Below, piece after piece: positions 51,225-59,806 of a stretch of 64,000 nucleotides of DNA. Below the pieces are notes generated by a model, which made no database searches, was not told the origin of the DNA, and saw nothing but the letters and a program-made list of their open reading frames with translations. The DNA comes from Micromonospora arida (GTDB lineage: Bacteria > Actinomycetota > Actinomycetes > Mycobacteriales > Micromonosporaceae). Within the stretch, counting starts at the first letter, position 1. Each line of letters opens with the position of its first letter. Both the position numbers and the translations under genes were made by a program. The stretch spans positions 53,037 through 117,036 of the forward strand of contig NZ_QGSY01000164.1 of assembly GCF_003857035.1 (NCBI RefSeq), written 5' to 3'.

Positions 51225-52208
51225 GTGCTGCTGGCCTCGGTCGCCCTCGTGGCGCTCGGGGTTTCGGCGGCACCAGCCGTTGCCGTGCGGGAGCAGCGAC
51301 AGGACCCAGCCGAGGAAGCCGCGATCAGCATCCGGATGCTGGACATCCCGGCCAGCCGGGTGCAGGACCCGAGGGCCCAGGTCTACATCGTGGATCACCT
51401 GAAGCCCGGCACGACGATCAACCGCCGGGTCGAGGTGCAGAACACCTCCGCCGAGGCGCAGAAAATCGAGTTCTATTCCGGAGCCGCGTCGGTCGAGAAC
51501 AACGCCTTCACCGTGCCCGAAGGGCGTACCGGCAACGAACTGAGCGGGTGGATCCGGCTGAAGACCGCCACGATGCGGCTGGACCCGGGCGAGCGACGAC
51601 CGGTCGAGGTCGAGCTCGCCGTGCCGAAGAAGGCGTCGAAGGGCGAGCGGTACGCCGCGATCTGGGCGCAGGTCACCAGCGTGAAGGAGCGCACCGGCAA
51701 CGTCACCCAGATCCACCGGGTGGGCATTCGGGTCTACCTCGACATCGGTCCCGGTGGTGAGCCGCCAACGGACTTCCGGATCGAAGGGTTGGCCGCGGAG
51801 CCGGGCACCGGGGAGTTCCCCGTGGTCACCGCGAAGGTCACCAATACCGGCGAACGTGCGCTGGACATGACCGGCACCCTGTCGCTGACCAAGGCGGCGG
51901 TCCAGGCCGGTCCGTTCAAGGTGACCAACGGCGTGACGATCCTGCCCGGCCAGAGCGGTCAGGTTCGGATCGAGGTCAACCAGGCCCTGCCCGCCGGGAC
52001 CTGGGACGTGCACGCGAAGCTCGCCAGCGGCACCGTGGAAAGCACCGCGACCGGGAAGATCGTCCTACCCGTCGCGGCGCCGATGACGGTCGCGACGTCC
52101 AGCGGGCCGAGTTGGCTGGTCTACACGGTCGGCGGCATCGCCCTGCTGGTGCTGGTCGCCCTTGGTGGCTGGTACCTCGTCCGCCGGCGCCAGACCCAGT
52201 GGGCCTGA
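51225..52208 (+). CDS. DUF916/DUF3324 membrane-anchored protein (WxL-interacting type)
   Basis: 327 residues. Signal sequence at once, then DUF916 (about 30-145: ISIRMLDIPASRVQDPRAQV, VEVQNTSAEAQKIEFYSG, MRLDPGERRPVEVELAVP), a DUF3324-like second domain (about 150-285: GGEPPTDFRIEGLAAEPGTG; VTILPGQSGQVRIEVNQALP), and a C-terminal helix (about 292-315) with an RRRQ stop. In Firmicutes this architecture binds WxL proteins and peptidoglycan. The start is uncertain: the GTG at 51225 has no ribosome site and would leave no positive charge before the signal helix, while the frame stays open to 51192. Sixteen bases after the WxL-like gene, so probably one operon. Confidence 0.85.
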   Translation: MLLASVALVALGVSAAPAVAVREQRQDPAEEAAISIRMLDIPASRVQDPRAQVYIVDHLKPGTTINRRVEVQNTSAEAQKIEFYSGAASVENNAFTVPEGRTGNELSGWIRLKTATMRLDPGERRPVEVELAVPKKASKGERYAAIWAQVTSVKERTGNVTQIHRVGIRVYLDIGPGGEPPTDFRIEGLAAEPGTGEFPVVTAKVTNTGERALDMTGTLSLTKAAVQAGPFKVTNGVTILPGQSGQVRIEVNQALPAGTWDVHAKLASGTVESTATGKIVLPVAAPMTVATSSGPSWLVYTVGGIALLVLVALGGWYLVRRRQTQWA

Positions 52209-52240
52209 CCACCCACCCACCGTCCCACTCCACCCACCAC

Positions 52241-52272
52241 CTGCCCGGCCGTTCCCCGGAACGGCCGGGCAG
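52241..52272 (+). terminator. Strong hairpin terminator after the DUF916 gene
   Basis: Perfect stem of up to 15 bp (52241-52255 with 52258-52272), effectively 14 bp with a 4-base loop, 32 bases after the stop. Confidence 0.9.
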
Positions 52273-52285
52273 CATCGTCCAGCGA

Positions 52286-52360
52286 GTCGATCATGGCTTG
52301 TGGTGCCCGGCTTGAGAACGACAAGACCGATTCGCCACCCACCACAACTCCATGATCGAC
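52286..52360. repeat. Imperfect inverted repeat with GTCGATCATGG ends
   Basis: Arm 52286-52305 (GTCGATCATGGCTTGTGGTG) pairs with 52340-52360 apart from a one-base indel and a mismatch. I recall near-identical palindromes (ATGATCGAC/GTCGATCAT with CACCACAACTCC) scattered between genes in Micromonospora. It sits between convergent genes. Confidence 0.72.
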
Positions 52361-52391
52361 ATGGGAGGGCGAGGGCGAGGGCTGGAGGGGG

Positions 52392-55300
52392 CTAGATGAC
52401 GGAGTGCGTCACGACCGCCACGTAGTCGCCGACCACCACCCCGGACGGGAGGGTCAGAAACAGCGTGGGGTTCCAGGTGGCGGAGTTCGGGCCTCCAGCC
52501 TGGCCGGACCACCCCGCGGCCACACGCGGGGTGTTCAGCACCGCCCCGGGCTGCGGGACGAAGGATCCGACCCCGGTGCCGGCGAGGGCAGGCCCCGAGG
52601 CGTACGTGATGTTGCTGTTGGGGATGGTCTCTCCGCCCGAGCCGGAGCCGGTGGTGAAGCTCGTGCTGGAGACGACGCTGACCCAGTTGCCGGAGAACGG
52701 GCCACGGTCGTCGGTGACGGTCACCGGGCCGAGTTGGCCCGAGACGCCGGTGGTGCCCGAGGTGACGGTGCCGAGCGCCGAGATCGCCGGGACGTTGATG
52801 GAGAGTCCACCGAGCGGGGTGATGACCAGGTCGACCGGTCGGGTCGCGGACTGGTCGAACGAGTCGGTCACCCGGACGGTGAACGGGAACGTCCCGGACA
52901 CTGTGGGCGTGCCGGAGAGCAGACCGGTGACCGGGTCGAGGGTCAGCCCGGCGGGCAGGCTCCCGGCGCTGACCGACCAGGTGAACGGGCCGGTGCCGCC
53001 GGTCACCGTGAGCTGGTACTGGTACGGCTCGTACGCCTTGCCGGGTGGGGGCGGTGGGAAGGTCAGCGTCGGTGGCGCGTTGACCGTCACCGGCCCGGAG
53101 GGGGCCGACTGCGGGCCGGTCCCGCCGGCATTCGTCGCGGCCACCCGGAAGGTGTACGTGGCACCGGCGGTCAGCCCCGTGACGATCTGGGTCGTGGCGG
53201 TTCCGCTGAAGACCCGGGGTGTCTGCGCCACCGCGCCGAGATACGGCGTCACCGTGTAACCGGTGATCGGCGATCCCCCGTTGGCCGGGGTCGTCCAGCT
53301 CACCCTGGCGGCGTTGGTTCCGGCGGTGGCCGAGGTGTTCGTCGGCGCTCCCGGCACTGTGTACGGGACCACCGCCGCCGAGGGTGGGCTGGCCACGCCG
53401 GTGCCGAACGCGTTCACCGCCGCCACCCGGAAGGCGTACGACGAGCCTGCGGTGAGCCCGGTCAGGGTGCGGCTGGTGGTGGAGGCGTCGAAGGTCAGGG
53501 TCGGTTGGGTGACGCCGTCCCGGATCGGGGTGATCAGGTAGCTGGTGATCGGGCTGCCGTTGTTGTCCGGCGCGGTCCAGCTCACTGTGGCGCTGGTGAC
53601 GCCCGCGACCGCTGTGGGGGTGGTGGGCGTGCCCGGTGTGGACGCGTAGACGAAGTTCGCCGACCCGGCCGAGCCTCGGGTGACGACGCTGACCGTGACC
53701 GTCGCCGGGCCGGACCGGGCGGGCATGGAGGAGATGGCGAGGGTGCCGTTGGGGTTCACTGTGAAACACCCGGAGGCCGGGCCGGAGGTGCACGGCACCA
53801 GCAGCACGGACGTGCCGGCCTGCTGTTCGGCGGCCGTACCGATGGTGATCGCGGTGGCGCCGGCGAGGTTGCTGCCGCCGACGGTGACCGGGACGCCCCC
53901 GGAGACGGAGCTCTGGGCCGGGGTGACGGTGACGCCACTGGGTGCGGTGGCCGGCGCGACAGGTGTGGTGCTGGTGGCGAGGCCCGGGTTCGCGTCGATC
54001 GACGACGAGGTCGCGACTGTCGTGGTCTGGATCTGCGTCGGTGTGACACCGGTGCCGGTGACTGTCGCGACGACGGTGATGGGCGGCAGGGAGGTGCCGC
54101 CGACGAACGGGCCGTTGCTGTTGGTGCAGGTGACGGTCTGTCCGGATGGCGCGACGCAGACCCAGCCGGAGCCGTAGGCCACGCGTGGGAGGACTCCGGC
54201 GGGAACGGTCTGGGTGACCGAGATCGGCGACGTCTCGGTGGCGCCGGCATCGACCCCGGCGGTGATCGAGTAGGTGACCGGGTCACCGGGCTGCGGGGCG
54301 GCGCCGACGGAGCTGGTCTGTGACACGTTCAGGTCGGGCACCGGGTTGAAGCTGACCGCCCGAGCGTTGTCCACCTCGTGGAAGTCGGTGACCGAGCCGG
54401 TCGAGCCCACCCAGCCGAAGGCGACCTGCCGTGGGTAGCCGCTGGGGTTCAGCCAGGTCGGCGACGGGTACAGGCCGGGCGACACGACCGGAAGCATGCC
54501 TGACAGGGTCCGGGCGGCCCCGCCGACCGGGGTGAACCTGACCCGGTACTGACCGGCCGGAGTGGTGATACCGGTATCGGTGGTGTACGGCGACGAGGTG
54601 GTGTTGATGACGACCTCGACCGGCACCACGGACGCGGCCCGGGTGCTGGCCCGCAGCGGCAGGGCAGGTGCCGAGGTGCTTCCGGCGGTGCTGTCGATGG
54701 CGCAGTAGCCGACGCCGTTGCCACCTGGTCCACGGATCACGACCTGGCCGGGGACCCGCCCGCCGGTGGTCGAGATGTACGGCGGGTTGGTGCAGCCGGT
54801 CCCCTGGTAGGTGCTGTTGCTGAAGTTGCCGAAGACGTCGAGCCCGACGCCCAGGTAGCCGTTGGAGAGCCCTGCGGACACGCCGTTGAACGCCGCGGAG
54901 TAGCCCAGCGAGCCGCCCGATGGGCCGAGGGTCGACGGGGACCTCGGGTTGGCGGGGTCCACGGCGGCCACTGCGAAGGCCAGGCCGTCGGCGCCCGGGT
55001 TCGTGCCGCCGTACTGGTAGGTGTTGAAGGTGAGGTGCAGGCCCTGCGAGGTGGGAACGCTCACCGCGCCGAACACGCCGCCCTGCCGGTTGATGGTGGC
55101 GGGGGTGAGGCGCAGTTTGCCCGCGCCCTGCGGGTCGGTGGAGGTGGTGCAACTGAGCAGCGGGCCGGTGGTGGAGTTGCCTGCGGCGCTCAGGCAGGCG
55201 GCGTTGGTGGCGCCGGCGCCGGGCACGGCGGGCACCGCAAGCGGGCCGATGCCGTTGGCGGTGTTGTTGTGGAAGGGTTGGTCGAACAGGACGGAACCGG

Positions 55301-55400
55301 CCGCCGACGCCGGGAGCGGCGCAACCCCGAGAACTCCCACAGTCACGGCTACCGCCAGCGCTGCGATGCTGCTCGGACGACGCCGGCCCCGAAACGACAT
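52392..55400 (-). CDS. Large surface protein: L-type lectin-like, FnIII and Ig-like repeats, C-terminal WxL-like domain
   Basis: 1002 residues from the ATG at 55400 (GGGAG just upstream). Signal peptide 1-33. Residues about 34-352 look like a bacterial L-type lectin (LHLTFNTYQYGGTNPGADGL; GVGLDVFGNFSNSTYQGTG; VRFTPVGGAARTLSGMLPVV; VAFGWVGSTGSVTDFHEVDN). Then a DUF11-like beta domain (353-470), an IPT/TIG domain (about 480-585), two FnIII domains (588-680, 684-775), and a putative-Ig block (780-865: YQYQLTVTGGTGPFTWSVSA). The end (868-1002) is homologous to the whole secreted protein at 50663: GGLSINVPAISALGTV, TDDRGPFSGNWVSVVSSTSF, GETIPNSNITYASGPA, ATWNPTLFLTLPSGVV, AVVTHSVI. It looks like an adhesin displayed through its WxL-like end. 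Convergent with the DUF916 operon. Confidence 0.88.
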   Translation of the reverse strand: MSFRGRRRPSSIAALAVAVTVGVLGVAPLPASAAGSVLFDQPFHNNTANGIGPLAVPAVPGAGATNAACLSAAGNSTTGPLLSCTTSTDPQGAGKLRLTPATINRQGGVFGAVSVPTSQGLHLTFNTYQYGGTNPGADGLAFAVAAVDPANPRSPSTLGPSGGSLGYSAAFNGVSAGLSNGYLGVGLDVFGNFSNSTYQGTGCTNPPYISTTGGRVPGQVVIRGPGGNGVGYCAIDSTAGSTSAPALPLRASTRAASVVPVEVVINTTSSPYTTDTGITTPAGQYRVRFTPVGGAARTLSGMLPVVSPGLYPSPTWLNPSGYPRQVAFGWVGSTGSVTDFHEVDNARAVSFNPVPDLNVSQTSSVGAAPQPGDPVTYSITAGVDAGATETSPISVTQTVPAGVLPRVAYGSGWVCVAPSGQTVTCTNSNGPFVGGTSLPPITVVATVTGTGVTPTQIQTTTVATSSSIDANPGLATSTTPVAPATAPSGVTVTPAQSSVSGGVPVTVGGSNLAGATAITIGTAAEQQAGTSVLLVPCTSGPASGCFTVNPNGTLAISSMPARSGPATVTVSVVTRGSAGSANFVYASTPGTPTTPTAVAGVTSATVSWTAPDNNGSPITSYLITPIRDGVTQPTLTFDASTTSRTLTGLTAGSSYAFRVAAVNAFGTGVASPPSAAVVPYTVPGAPTNTSATAGTNAARVSWTTPANGGSPITGYTVTPYLGAVAQTPRVFSGTATTQIVTGLTAGATYTFRVAATNAGGTGPQSAPSGPVTVNAPPTLTFPPPPPGKAYEPYQYQLTVTGGTGPFTWSVSAGSLPAGLTLDPVTGLLSGTPTVSGTFPFTVRVTDSFDQSATRPVDLVITPLGGLSINVPAISALGTVTSGTTGVSGQLGPVTVTDDRGPFSGNWVSVVSSTSFTTGSGSGGETIPNSNITYASGPALAGTGVGSFVPQPGAVLNTPRVAAGWSGQAGGPNSATWNPTLFLTLPSGVVVGDYVAVVTHSVI

Positions 55401-55504
55401 GCCCACTCCCAGCTTTCACTCCAGCCCCGAACTGGACTATAACCCCACAAAACACCCATATTTTTCGTACGGGGATAAAGCTGGTTCGGCATCGGCCACG
55501 CACA

Positions 55505-55547
55505 AGCGGACCGACCTCCTCTGCCACGCCGAGGAGGTCGGTCCGCT
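55505..55547 (-). terminator. Hairpin terminator after the DUF2188 gene
   Basis: Perfect 17-bp stem (55505-55521 with 55531-55547, loop 9), 15 bases past the stop at 55562. Confidence 0.9.
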
Positions 55548-55561
55548 GAGACTGGAGGCTG

Positions 55562-55792
55562 TCAGCCCTCGATGTCCCGAGGGTCGCGGCTGCGGGGGTA
55601 GGTGTTCTTCTCCCCGATCGTGCCGTCCTGCTTCTTGATCACGTGTTCGACGCCGCGCTCGGCCGCCATCTCGCGGCCCTCGGCCTGCGCGTCAGCCTTC
55701 ACGTCATGCGTGCTGGTGGCCCGCTCGTGGCCCTCCGGCTTGTTCTTCCACTGCCCGTCCTCGTGGTACGTGTCGACGTCACCCTTGGCCAT
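55562..55792 (-). CDS. DUF2188 domain protein
   Basis: 76 residues. The ATG at 55792 follows GGAGGAG; the upstream in-frame Met at 55825 has no site. Blocks: VDTYHEDGQWKNKPEGHERA, KADAQAEGREMAAERGVEHV, KKQDGTIGEKNTY. This is the compact DUF2188 fold, with a Trp strand, an Ala-rich helix and a final DG-I strand. Function unknown; members are small cytosolic proteins. Followed by a strong hairpin, so probably monocistronic. Confidence 0.85.
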   Translation of the reverse strand: MAKGDVDTYHEDGQWKNKPEGHERATSTHDVKADAQAEGREMAAERGVEHVIKKQDGTIGEKNTYPRSRDPRDIEG

Positions 55793-55866
55793 GACCGGCT
55801 CCTCCCCTGCGTCTGCACTGTCCATCGAATCAGTGCCCCCGAGCCGTGCCGGGCAAACTGCGGTCC

Positions 55867-56526
55867 TCAGGGAACGGCCGGGCAGTTGTTGCTCACCCGC
55901 CGCAGGATCTGTTCGCGTTCGTCGGTGGTGATGCCCGACGGCGTGCCGTCGAAGTGGGTCTCGACCTTCTCCCAGCCGCGGCGCTGCTCGTAGTGCAGGT
56001 GCGGAGCGCCGGAGTTGCCGGTGCTGCCGAGCCGCCCGATCTGGTCACCCTGGGCGACCTTCTGACCGACCGTGACCAGTGGCGGTTCGAGCATGTGCAG
56101 GTACTGCGTCTCCCACTTACCGCCGTGGTCGATCTTCACCCAGTAGCCACCGCCGCGCCCCCGTGGGCCGTCCGGGTTCTCCGGATTCCGACCACCCAGC
56201 GAGCCGTTGATGCCCGCCACGGTGACCGTGCCGGCGTACGAGGCGAGCACCGGCCGCCCCCACGTCTCACCCTCGGTCGGGAAGAAATCGACGTCGTAGT
56301 CGTCGTGACCGGGGTAGGTGCTGAGCTGCCACGTCTCGCCGCAGGTCACCGGCATCTGGAAGAGCGGGCGCGGCCCGGCCGGTCGCAGCATCGGCACCGC
56401 GACCACCGCGACGCCCAGGACGGCCGCCGCCGCGACGAGCGCGAGGAGGACGCGGATGGCACGGCTTCGAGGGCGGCGGTGGGAACGGGCTGTGGTCGGG
56501 CGGCCGGTCGTCACCGGCCCGAGCAT
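55867..56526 (-). CDS. Membrane-anchored M23 (LytM-type) peptidase
   Basis: 219 residues from the ATG at 56526; a start at 56580 would add 18. N-terminal basic stretch and one helix (about 22-48). The M23 domain has a zinc site made of His and Asp in YPGHDDYDVDFF, then the second motif HLHY (GNSGAPHLHYEQ) late in the chain, plus TVTVAGINGS and YWVKIDHGGKWETQYLHML. The insertion between H and D in the first motif is longer than the HxxxD norm. An endopeptidase acting on the cell wall is likely. Divergent from the rph-like gene. Confidence 0.85.
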   Translation of the reverse strand: MLGPVTTGRPTTARSHRRPRSRAIRVLLALVAAAAVLGVAVVAVPMLRPAGPRPLFQMPVTCGETWQLSTYPGHDDYDVDFFPTEGETWGRPVLASYAGTVTVAGINGSLGGRNPENPDGPRGRGGGYWVKIDHGGKWETQYLHMLEPPLVTVGQKVAQGDQIGRLGSTGNSGAPHLHYEQRRGWEKVETHFDGTPSGITTDEREQILRRVSNNCPAVP

Positions 56527-56612
56527 GGCAGATCCCGGCAACGTTCCGATCCCGAGGTGGCGCACCCACAGCGGTGACATTGCAGTCGCATCGCCAAGAG
56601 GGTACGGTCAGA

Positions 56613-56632
56613 TGCAATGCAGTTGTATTGCA
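56613..56632 (+). promoter_or_regulatory. TetR-type operator of the rph-like operon
   Basis: TGCAATGCA-GT-TGTATTGCA is a 20-bp dyad with one mismatch per arm pair, 16 bases before the ATG at 56649. TACGGT at 56603-56608 is a TANNNT box right before it. The TetR gene at the end of the same operon (59807) is the natural binder. The rifamycin-associated element known from other rph genes is not seen. Confidence 0.7.
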
Positions 56633-56648
56633 ATGAGAGTGGGCTCCC

Positions 56649-59093
56649 ATGCACGTGATCGCGTTGTCCGAGGTGACCGCCACCATGACCGCCCTGGTCG
56701 GCGGCAAGGCGGCCGGGCTGGGCGAGCTGATCCGGCACGGCGAGCGGGTCCCCGACGGTTTCTGCGTCACCACCGAGGCATACCGGCTCGGCGTCGTCCC
56801 CACGGCCCAGGTCGTCGCCGCGTACCAGCGGCTCGGCGCGGGCCCGGTGGCGGTGCGCTCCAGCGCCACCGCCGAGGACCTGCCGGACGCGAGCTTCGCC
56901 GGGCAGCAGGACACCGTCCTCGACGTCACCGGCACCGCCGAGCTGATCGCCGCCATCGAGAAGTGCTGGGCTTCGCTGCACGGCGACCGCGCGACCGCCT
57001 ACCGCGACGCCCGCGGCATCGATCACCAAACGGTGCGGATGGCCGTCGTCGTGCAGCGCATGGTCACGCCCACGGTGGCGGGAGTGCTGTTCACCGCGAA
57101 CCCGCTGACCGGTCGCCGCGACGAGATGGCCGTCGACGCCGCTGCCGGCCTCGGTACGACAGTGGTGGACGGCGCCGCCGCCGTCGACCACTACATCCTC
57201 GACGACGTCACGCGCACCGAGGCCGGATGCCTGACGTCCCCGCAACTGGCCCGCCTTCGCGCCACCGGCGATCGGTTGCAGGCCCACTTCGGCTGCCCAC
57301 AGGATGTCGAGTGGGCCATCGACGCGGACGACGCGCTGTGGCTCCTCCAGTCCCGGCCGATCACCAGCCTGTTCCCCGCCCCGCCGCTCAGCGAGAAGCC
57401 CCTCCCCCGCGTCTACCTGGAATTCGGGCACGTTCAGGGCATGCTTCAACCGGTCACCCCGATGGGCATGTCGACCCTGCGGACGCAGATCGCCGCGATG
57501 CTCGCCGCGCTCGGGGTACGGGTCGAGATCGTCGACATCGGCGGCCGCCTCTACGGCGACCTGACCGACCTCGCGCGCGACCGGTCGTCCCGCAAGCGAC
57601 TGGTGAAGCTCCTGGCGGTCGACTTCGGGCCGCGCGCCCAGGCTGTGATGCAGCACGTGCTGGCGGATCCCCGGTTCGCCCCGACCAGCGGCGGCGACCG
57701 GCGCGGTGGGGCATCGGGAGCCGCGTCGCTGCGCACGGCCCGTCGCGCGGTGGCGGGGATCCTGCGGGCGCTGGCCCGTCCGGAGGCCGCGCGGACCCGG
57801 ATGTTCGAGGCGATCGAGCAGCTGAGGGTGAGCTCCGCCGCCCCCGCCGACCTGCGTACCACCGCCGACCGGCTGCGCTTCGTGCAGGCACAGGACGACG
57901 CCGACGCCGACGACCGCGCCGACGCGATCATGTGGCCGATCGTCGCCGGGATGCTCGCCGCCGCCCTGCCGACCGCGCTGCTCAAGGGCGTCGCCGGCCC
58001 GGACGAGATCCACACCGTGCTCGGCGGCATGCCGCACAACGTCACCATCGAGATGGACCTGGCCCTGTGGCGGCTCGCCCAGGGCGTGGGCGAGCACCGC
58101 CGGCTTCTCCTCGACACCCCGCCGGCCGAGTTGGCCGCACGCCACCTGCGCGGGACGCTGCCCGACATCGGCATGGCGGCCTTCCTGGACGTCTACGGGC
58201 ATCGGGGCGTCGCCGAAGTCGACCTCGGGGTGCCACGTTGGGCGGAGGACCCCACGCCGGTCTTCGCCGCGGTCGCCAACTACCTGCGGGTGACCGATCC
58301 GCAACAGGGTCCCGACCAGCGCTTCCAGCGGGCCGCCTCGGCGGCCGAGACAGCGCTGCAGGAACTGGTCACCCGAGCTCGCCGTCGGCGGCCGGTGCGG
58401 GGCAGGATCGCCGGTTTCCTGTTGCGCCGGGCGCGGTCGTTGGCCGGCCTGCGCGAGGCCGGCAAGTTCGCCGGGCTGTACCCGCTGCGCGAGACCCGTC
58501 GCCAACTGCTGCTCATCGGCGTCGACCTGCACGCCCGCGGGTCGCTGGACCAACCCGACGACATCATGTTCCTGACCCTCGACGAGGTGCACACCGTCGT
58601 ACACCAGGGTGTTGATCTGCGCGGCACCGTCGCCGCCCGACGGGCCGTGCACCGCCGCGAGATGCGGCGTCGGACGGTGCCGGTGGCACTGCTCTCCGAC
58701 GGTACGGATGTGGAGACCGTCCTGCCGGCGGCATCGACCGGCGACGGGACGCTCGCCGGAGTGGGTGCGTCAGCGGGCCGGGTGACCGGCCCAGCCCGGG
58801 TCGTGAACGACCCGGGCTGGGCCCACGTCGAGCCCGGCGAAGTCCTGGTCGCCGCGACCACGGACCCCGGCTGGACCCCGCTGTTCCTCACCGCGGCGGC
58901 GCTGGTCACCGAGACCGGCGCGATCATGGCGCACGGCCCGACGGTGGCCCGTGAGTACGGCATTCCCGCCGTCATCTGCGTGCCGGACGCCACCCGGACC
59001 ATCACCACCGGGCAGCTCGTCACAGTGGACGGCGGCGCCGGAACCGTCACGCCGCACGGACCGTCGGCCCCCGAGCGAGAAGGACGACCATGA
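56649..59093 (+). CDS. Rifampin-phosphotransferase-like PEP-utilising enzyme
   Basis: 814 residues, near the usual 860 for Rph. N-terminal PPDK-type ATP-grasp (about 10-245): VGGKAAGLGELIRHGERVPD, AVRSSATAEDLPDASFAGQQ, MAVVVQRMVTPTVAGVLFTA, DVEWAIDADDALWLLQSRPI. The central domain (about 270-690) is the substrate-binding part in Rph. The swivelling phosphohistidine domain (about 705-805) has TDPGWTPLFLTAAALVTETG and the acceptor His762 in MAHGPTVAREYGIPAV. Rph inactivates rifamycins by ATP-dependent phosphorylation; other members are PEP synthase-like. The substrate is unproven. Starts an operon with a membrane protein (ATGA overlap) and a TetR. Confidence 0.87.
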   Translation: MHVIALSEVTATMTALVGGKAAGLGELIRHGERVPDGFCVTTEAYRLGVVPTAQVVAAYQRLGAGPVAVRSSATAEDLPDASFAGQQDTVLDVTGTAELIAAIEKCWASLHGDRATAYRDARGIDHQTVRMAVVVQRMVTPTVAGVLFTANPLTGRRDEMAVDAAAGLGTTVVDGAAAVDHYILDDVTRTEAGCLTSPQLARLRATGDRLQAHFGCPQDVEWAIDADDALWLLQSRPITSLFPAPPLSEKPLPRVYLEFGHVQGMLQPVTPMGMSTLRTQIAAMLAALGVRVEIVDIGGRLYGDLTDLARDRSSRKRLVKLLAVDFGPRAQAVMQHVLADPRFAPTSGGDRRGGASGAASLRTARRAVAGILRALARPEAARTRMFEAIEQLRVSSAAPADLRTTADRLRFVQAQDDADADDRADAIMWPIVAGMLAAALPTALLKGVAGPDEIHTVLGGMPHNVTIEMDLALWRLAQGVGEHRRLLLDTPPAELAARHLRGTLPDIGMAAFLDVYGHRGVAEVDLGVPRWAEDPTPVFAAVANYLRVTDPQQGPDQRFQRAASAAETALQELVTRARRRRPVRGRIAGFLLRRARSLAGLREAGKFAGLYPLRETRRQLLLIGVDLHARGSLDQPDDIMFLTLDEVHTVVHQGVDLRGTVAARRAVHRREMRRRTVPVALLSDGTDVETVLPAASTGDGTLAGVGASAGRVTGPARVVNDPGWAHVEPGEVLVAATTDPGWTPLFLTAAALVTETGAIMAHGPTVAREYGIPAVICVPDATRTITTGQLVTVDGGAGTVTPHGPSAPEREGRP

Positions 59094-59755
59094 ACGACAC
59101 CAGGACACCGACCAGGGCGCGGGTGGGCCCGCTGCTGCGTCGGGCGGCCGAGGCCGAGGCCGCGACGTGGCGCAGCCTGTACGTGTGGGCGCGGCGTCGT
59201 CCACTGCCGCTGGGGCCCGGCGACGAGCCGTTCGGCTACCTCGGCGTGGTCAAGCCGATCCTGGGCATCTTCATCGGCCTGTCGGTCGTGGAGATCCCGA
59301 TCTTCGACGTGGTGGTCACCCACGTGGTGCCGTGGCGGCCCGCCCGCTGGATCGTGCTGGGCCTCGGCATCTGGGGTCTGCTCTGGATGATCGGCCTGTT
59401 CGCCAGCATGACGATCCACCCCCACGTCGTGGGCGACCGGGGCCTGCGGGTGCGGCTCAGCTCGGGCATCGACATCTGGATCCCGTGGACGGACGTCGAG
59501 GCGCTGCGCAAGCGCTACCGTTCGCTGCCGTCGAGCAGATCGGTGCAGGTCGAGCAGGAGGGTGACCGTCGGGTGGTGTCCATCTCGGTCGGCAGCCAGA
59601 CCAGCATCGACGTCCTGCTGCGCCGGCCGCTGACCTTCGACCTGCCGAAGGCCGGGTCCACGCCGGTGAACGAGCTGCGACTGTACGCCGACGACCCGGA
59701 CGGCCTGCTGCGCAGCGCGCGGGGCACTCCGGTGAGCCAGACCGTCAGCCGGTGA
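59090..59755 (+). CDS. Membrane protein, two helices, PH-like tail
   Basis: 221 residues starting in the ATGA overlap. Two hydrophobic segments (about 50-75 and 85-108; GVVKPILGIFIGLSVVEIP; WIVLGLGIWGLLWMIGLFA) are followed by a soluble C-terminal region (115-221) with SSGIDIWIPWTDVEALRKR, reminiscent of a bacterial PH-like fold. No clear family. Its tight coupling suggests it serves the rph-like enzyme or shares its inducer. Confidence 0.82.
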   Translation: MNDTRTPTRARVGPLLRRAAEAEAATWRSLYVWARRRPLPLGPGDEPFGYLGVVKPILGIFIGLSVVEIPIFDVVVTHVVPWRPARWIVLGLGIWGLLWMIGLFASMTIHPHVVGDRGLRVRLSSGIDIWIPWTDVEALRKRYRSLPSSRSVQVEQEGDRRVVSISVGSQTSIDVLLRRPLTFDLPKAGSTPVNELRLYADDPDGLLRSARGTPVSQTVSR

Positions 59756-59806
59756 CCGTCGCGCTGGCGGAGTCTCCGGGCCACCCACTGTGAAACGATC
59801 GAGGCC

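Noticed and set aside
52404..54323. 639-residue plus-strand frame opposite the large lectin protein
   Set aside because: Gly/Arg-rich noise without start context; the minus strand shows FnIII and WxL-like domains.
56511..58652. Long minus-strand frame opposite the rph-like gene
   Set aside because: Antisense shadow; no domain and it would cross the divergent promoter.
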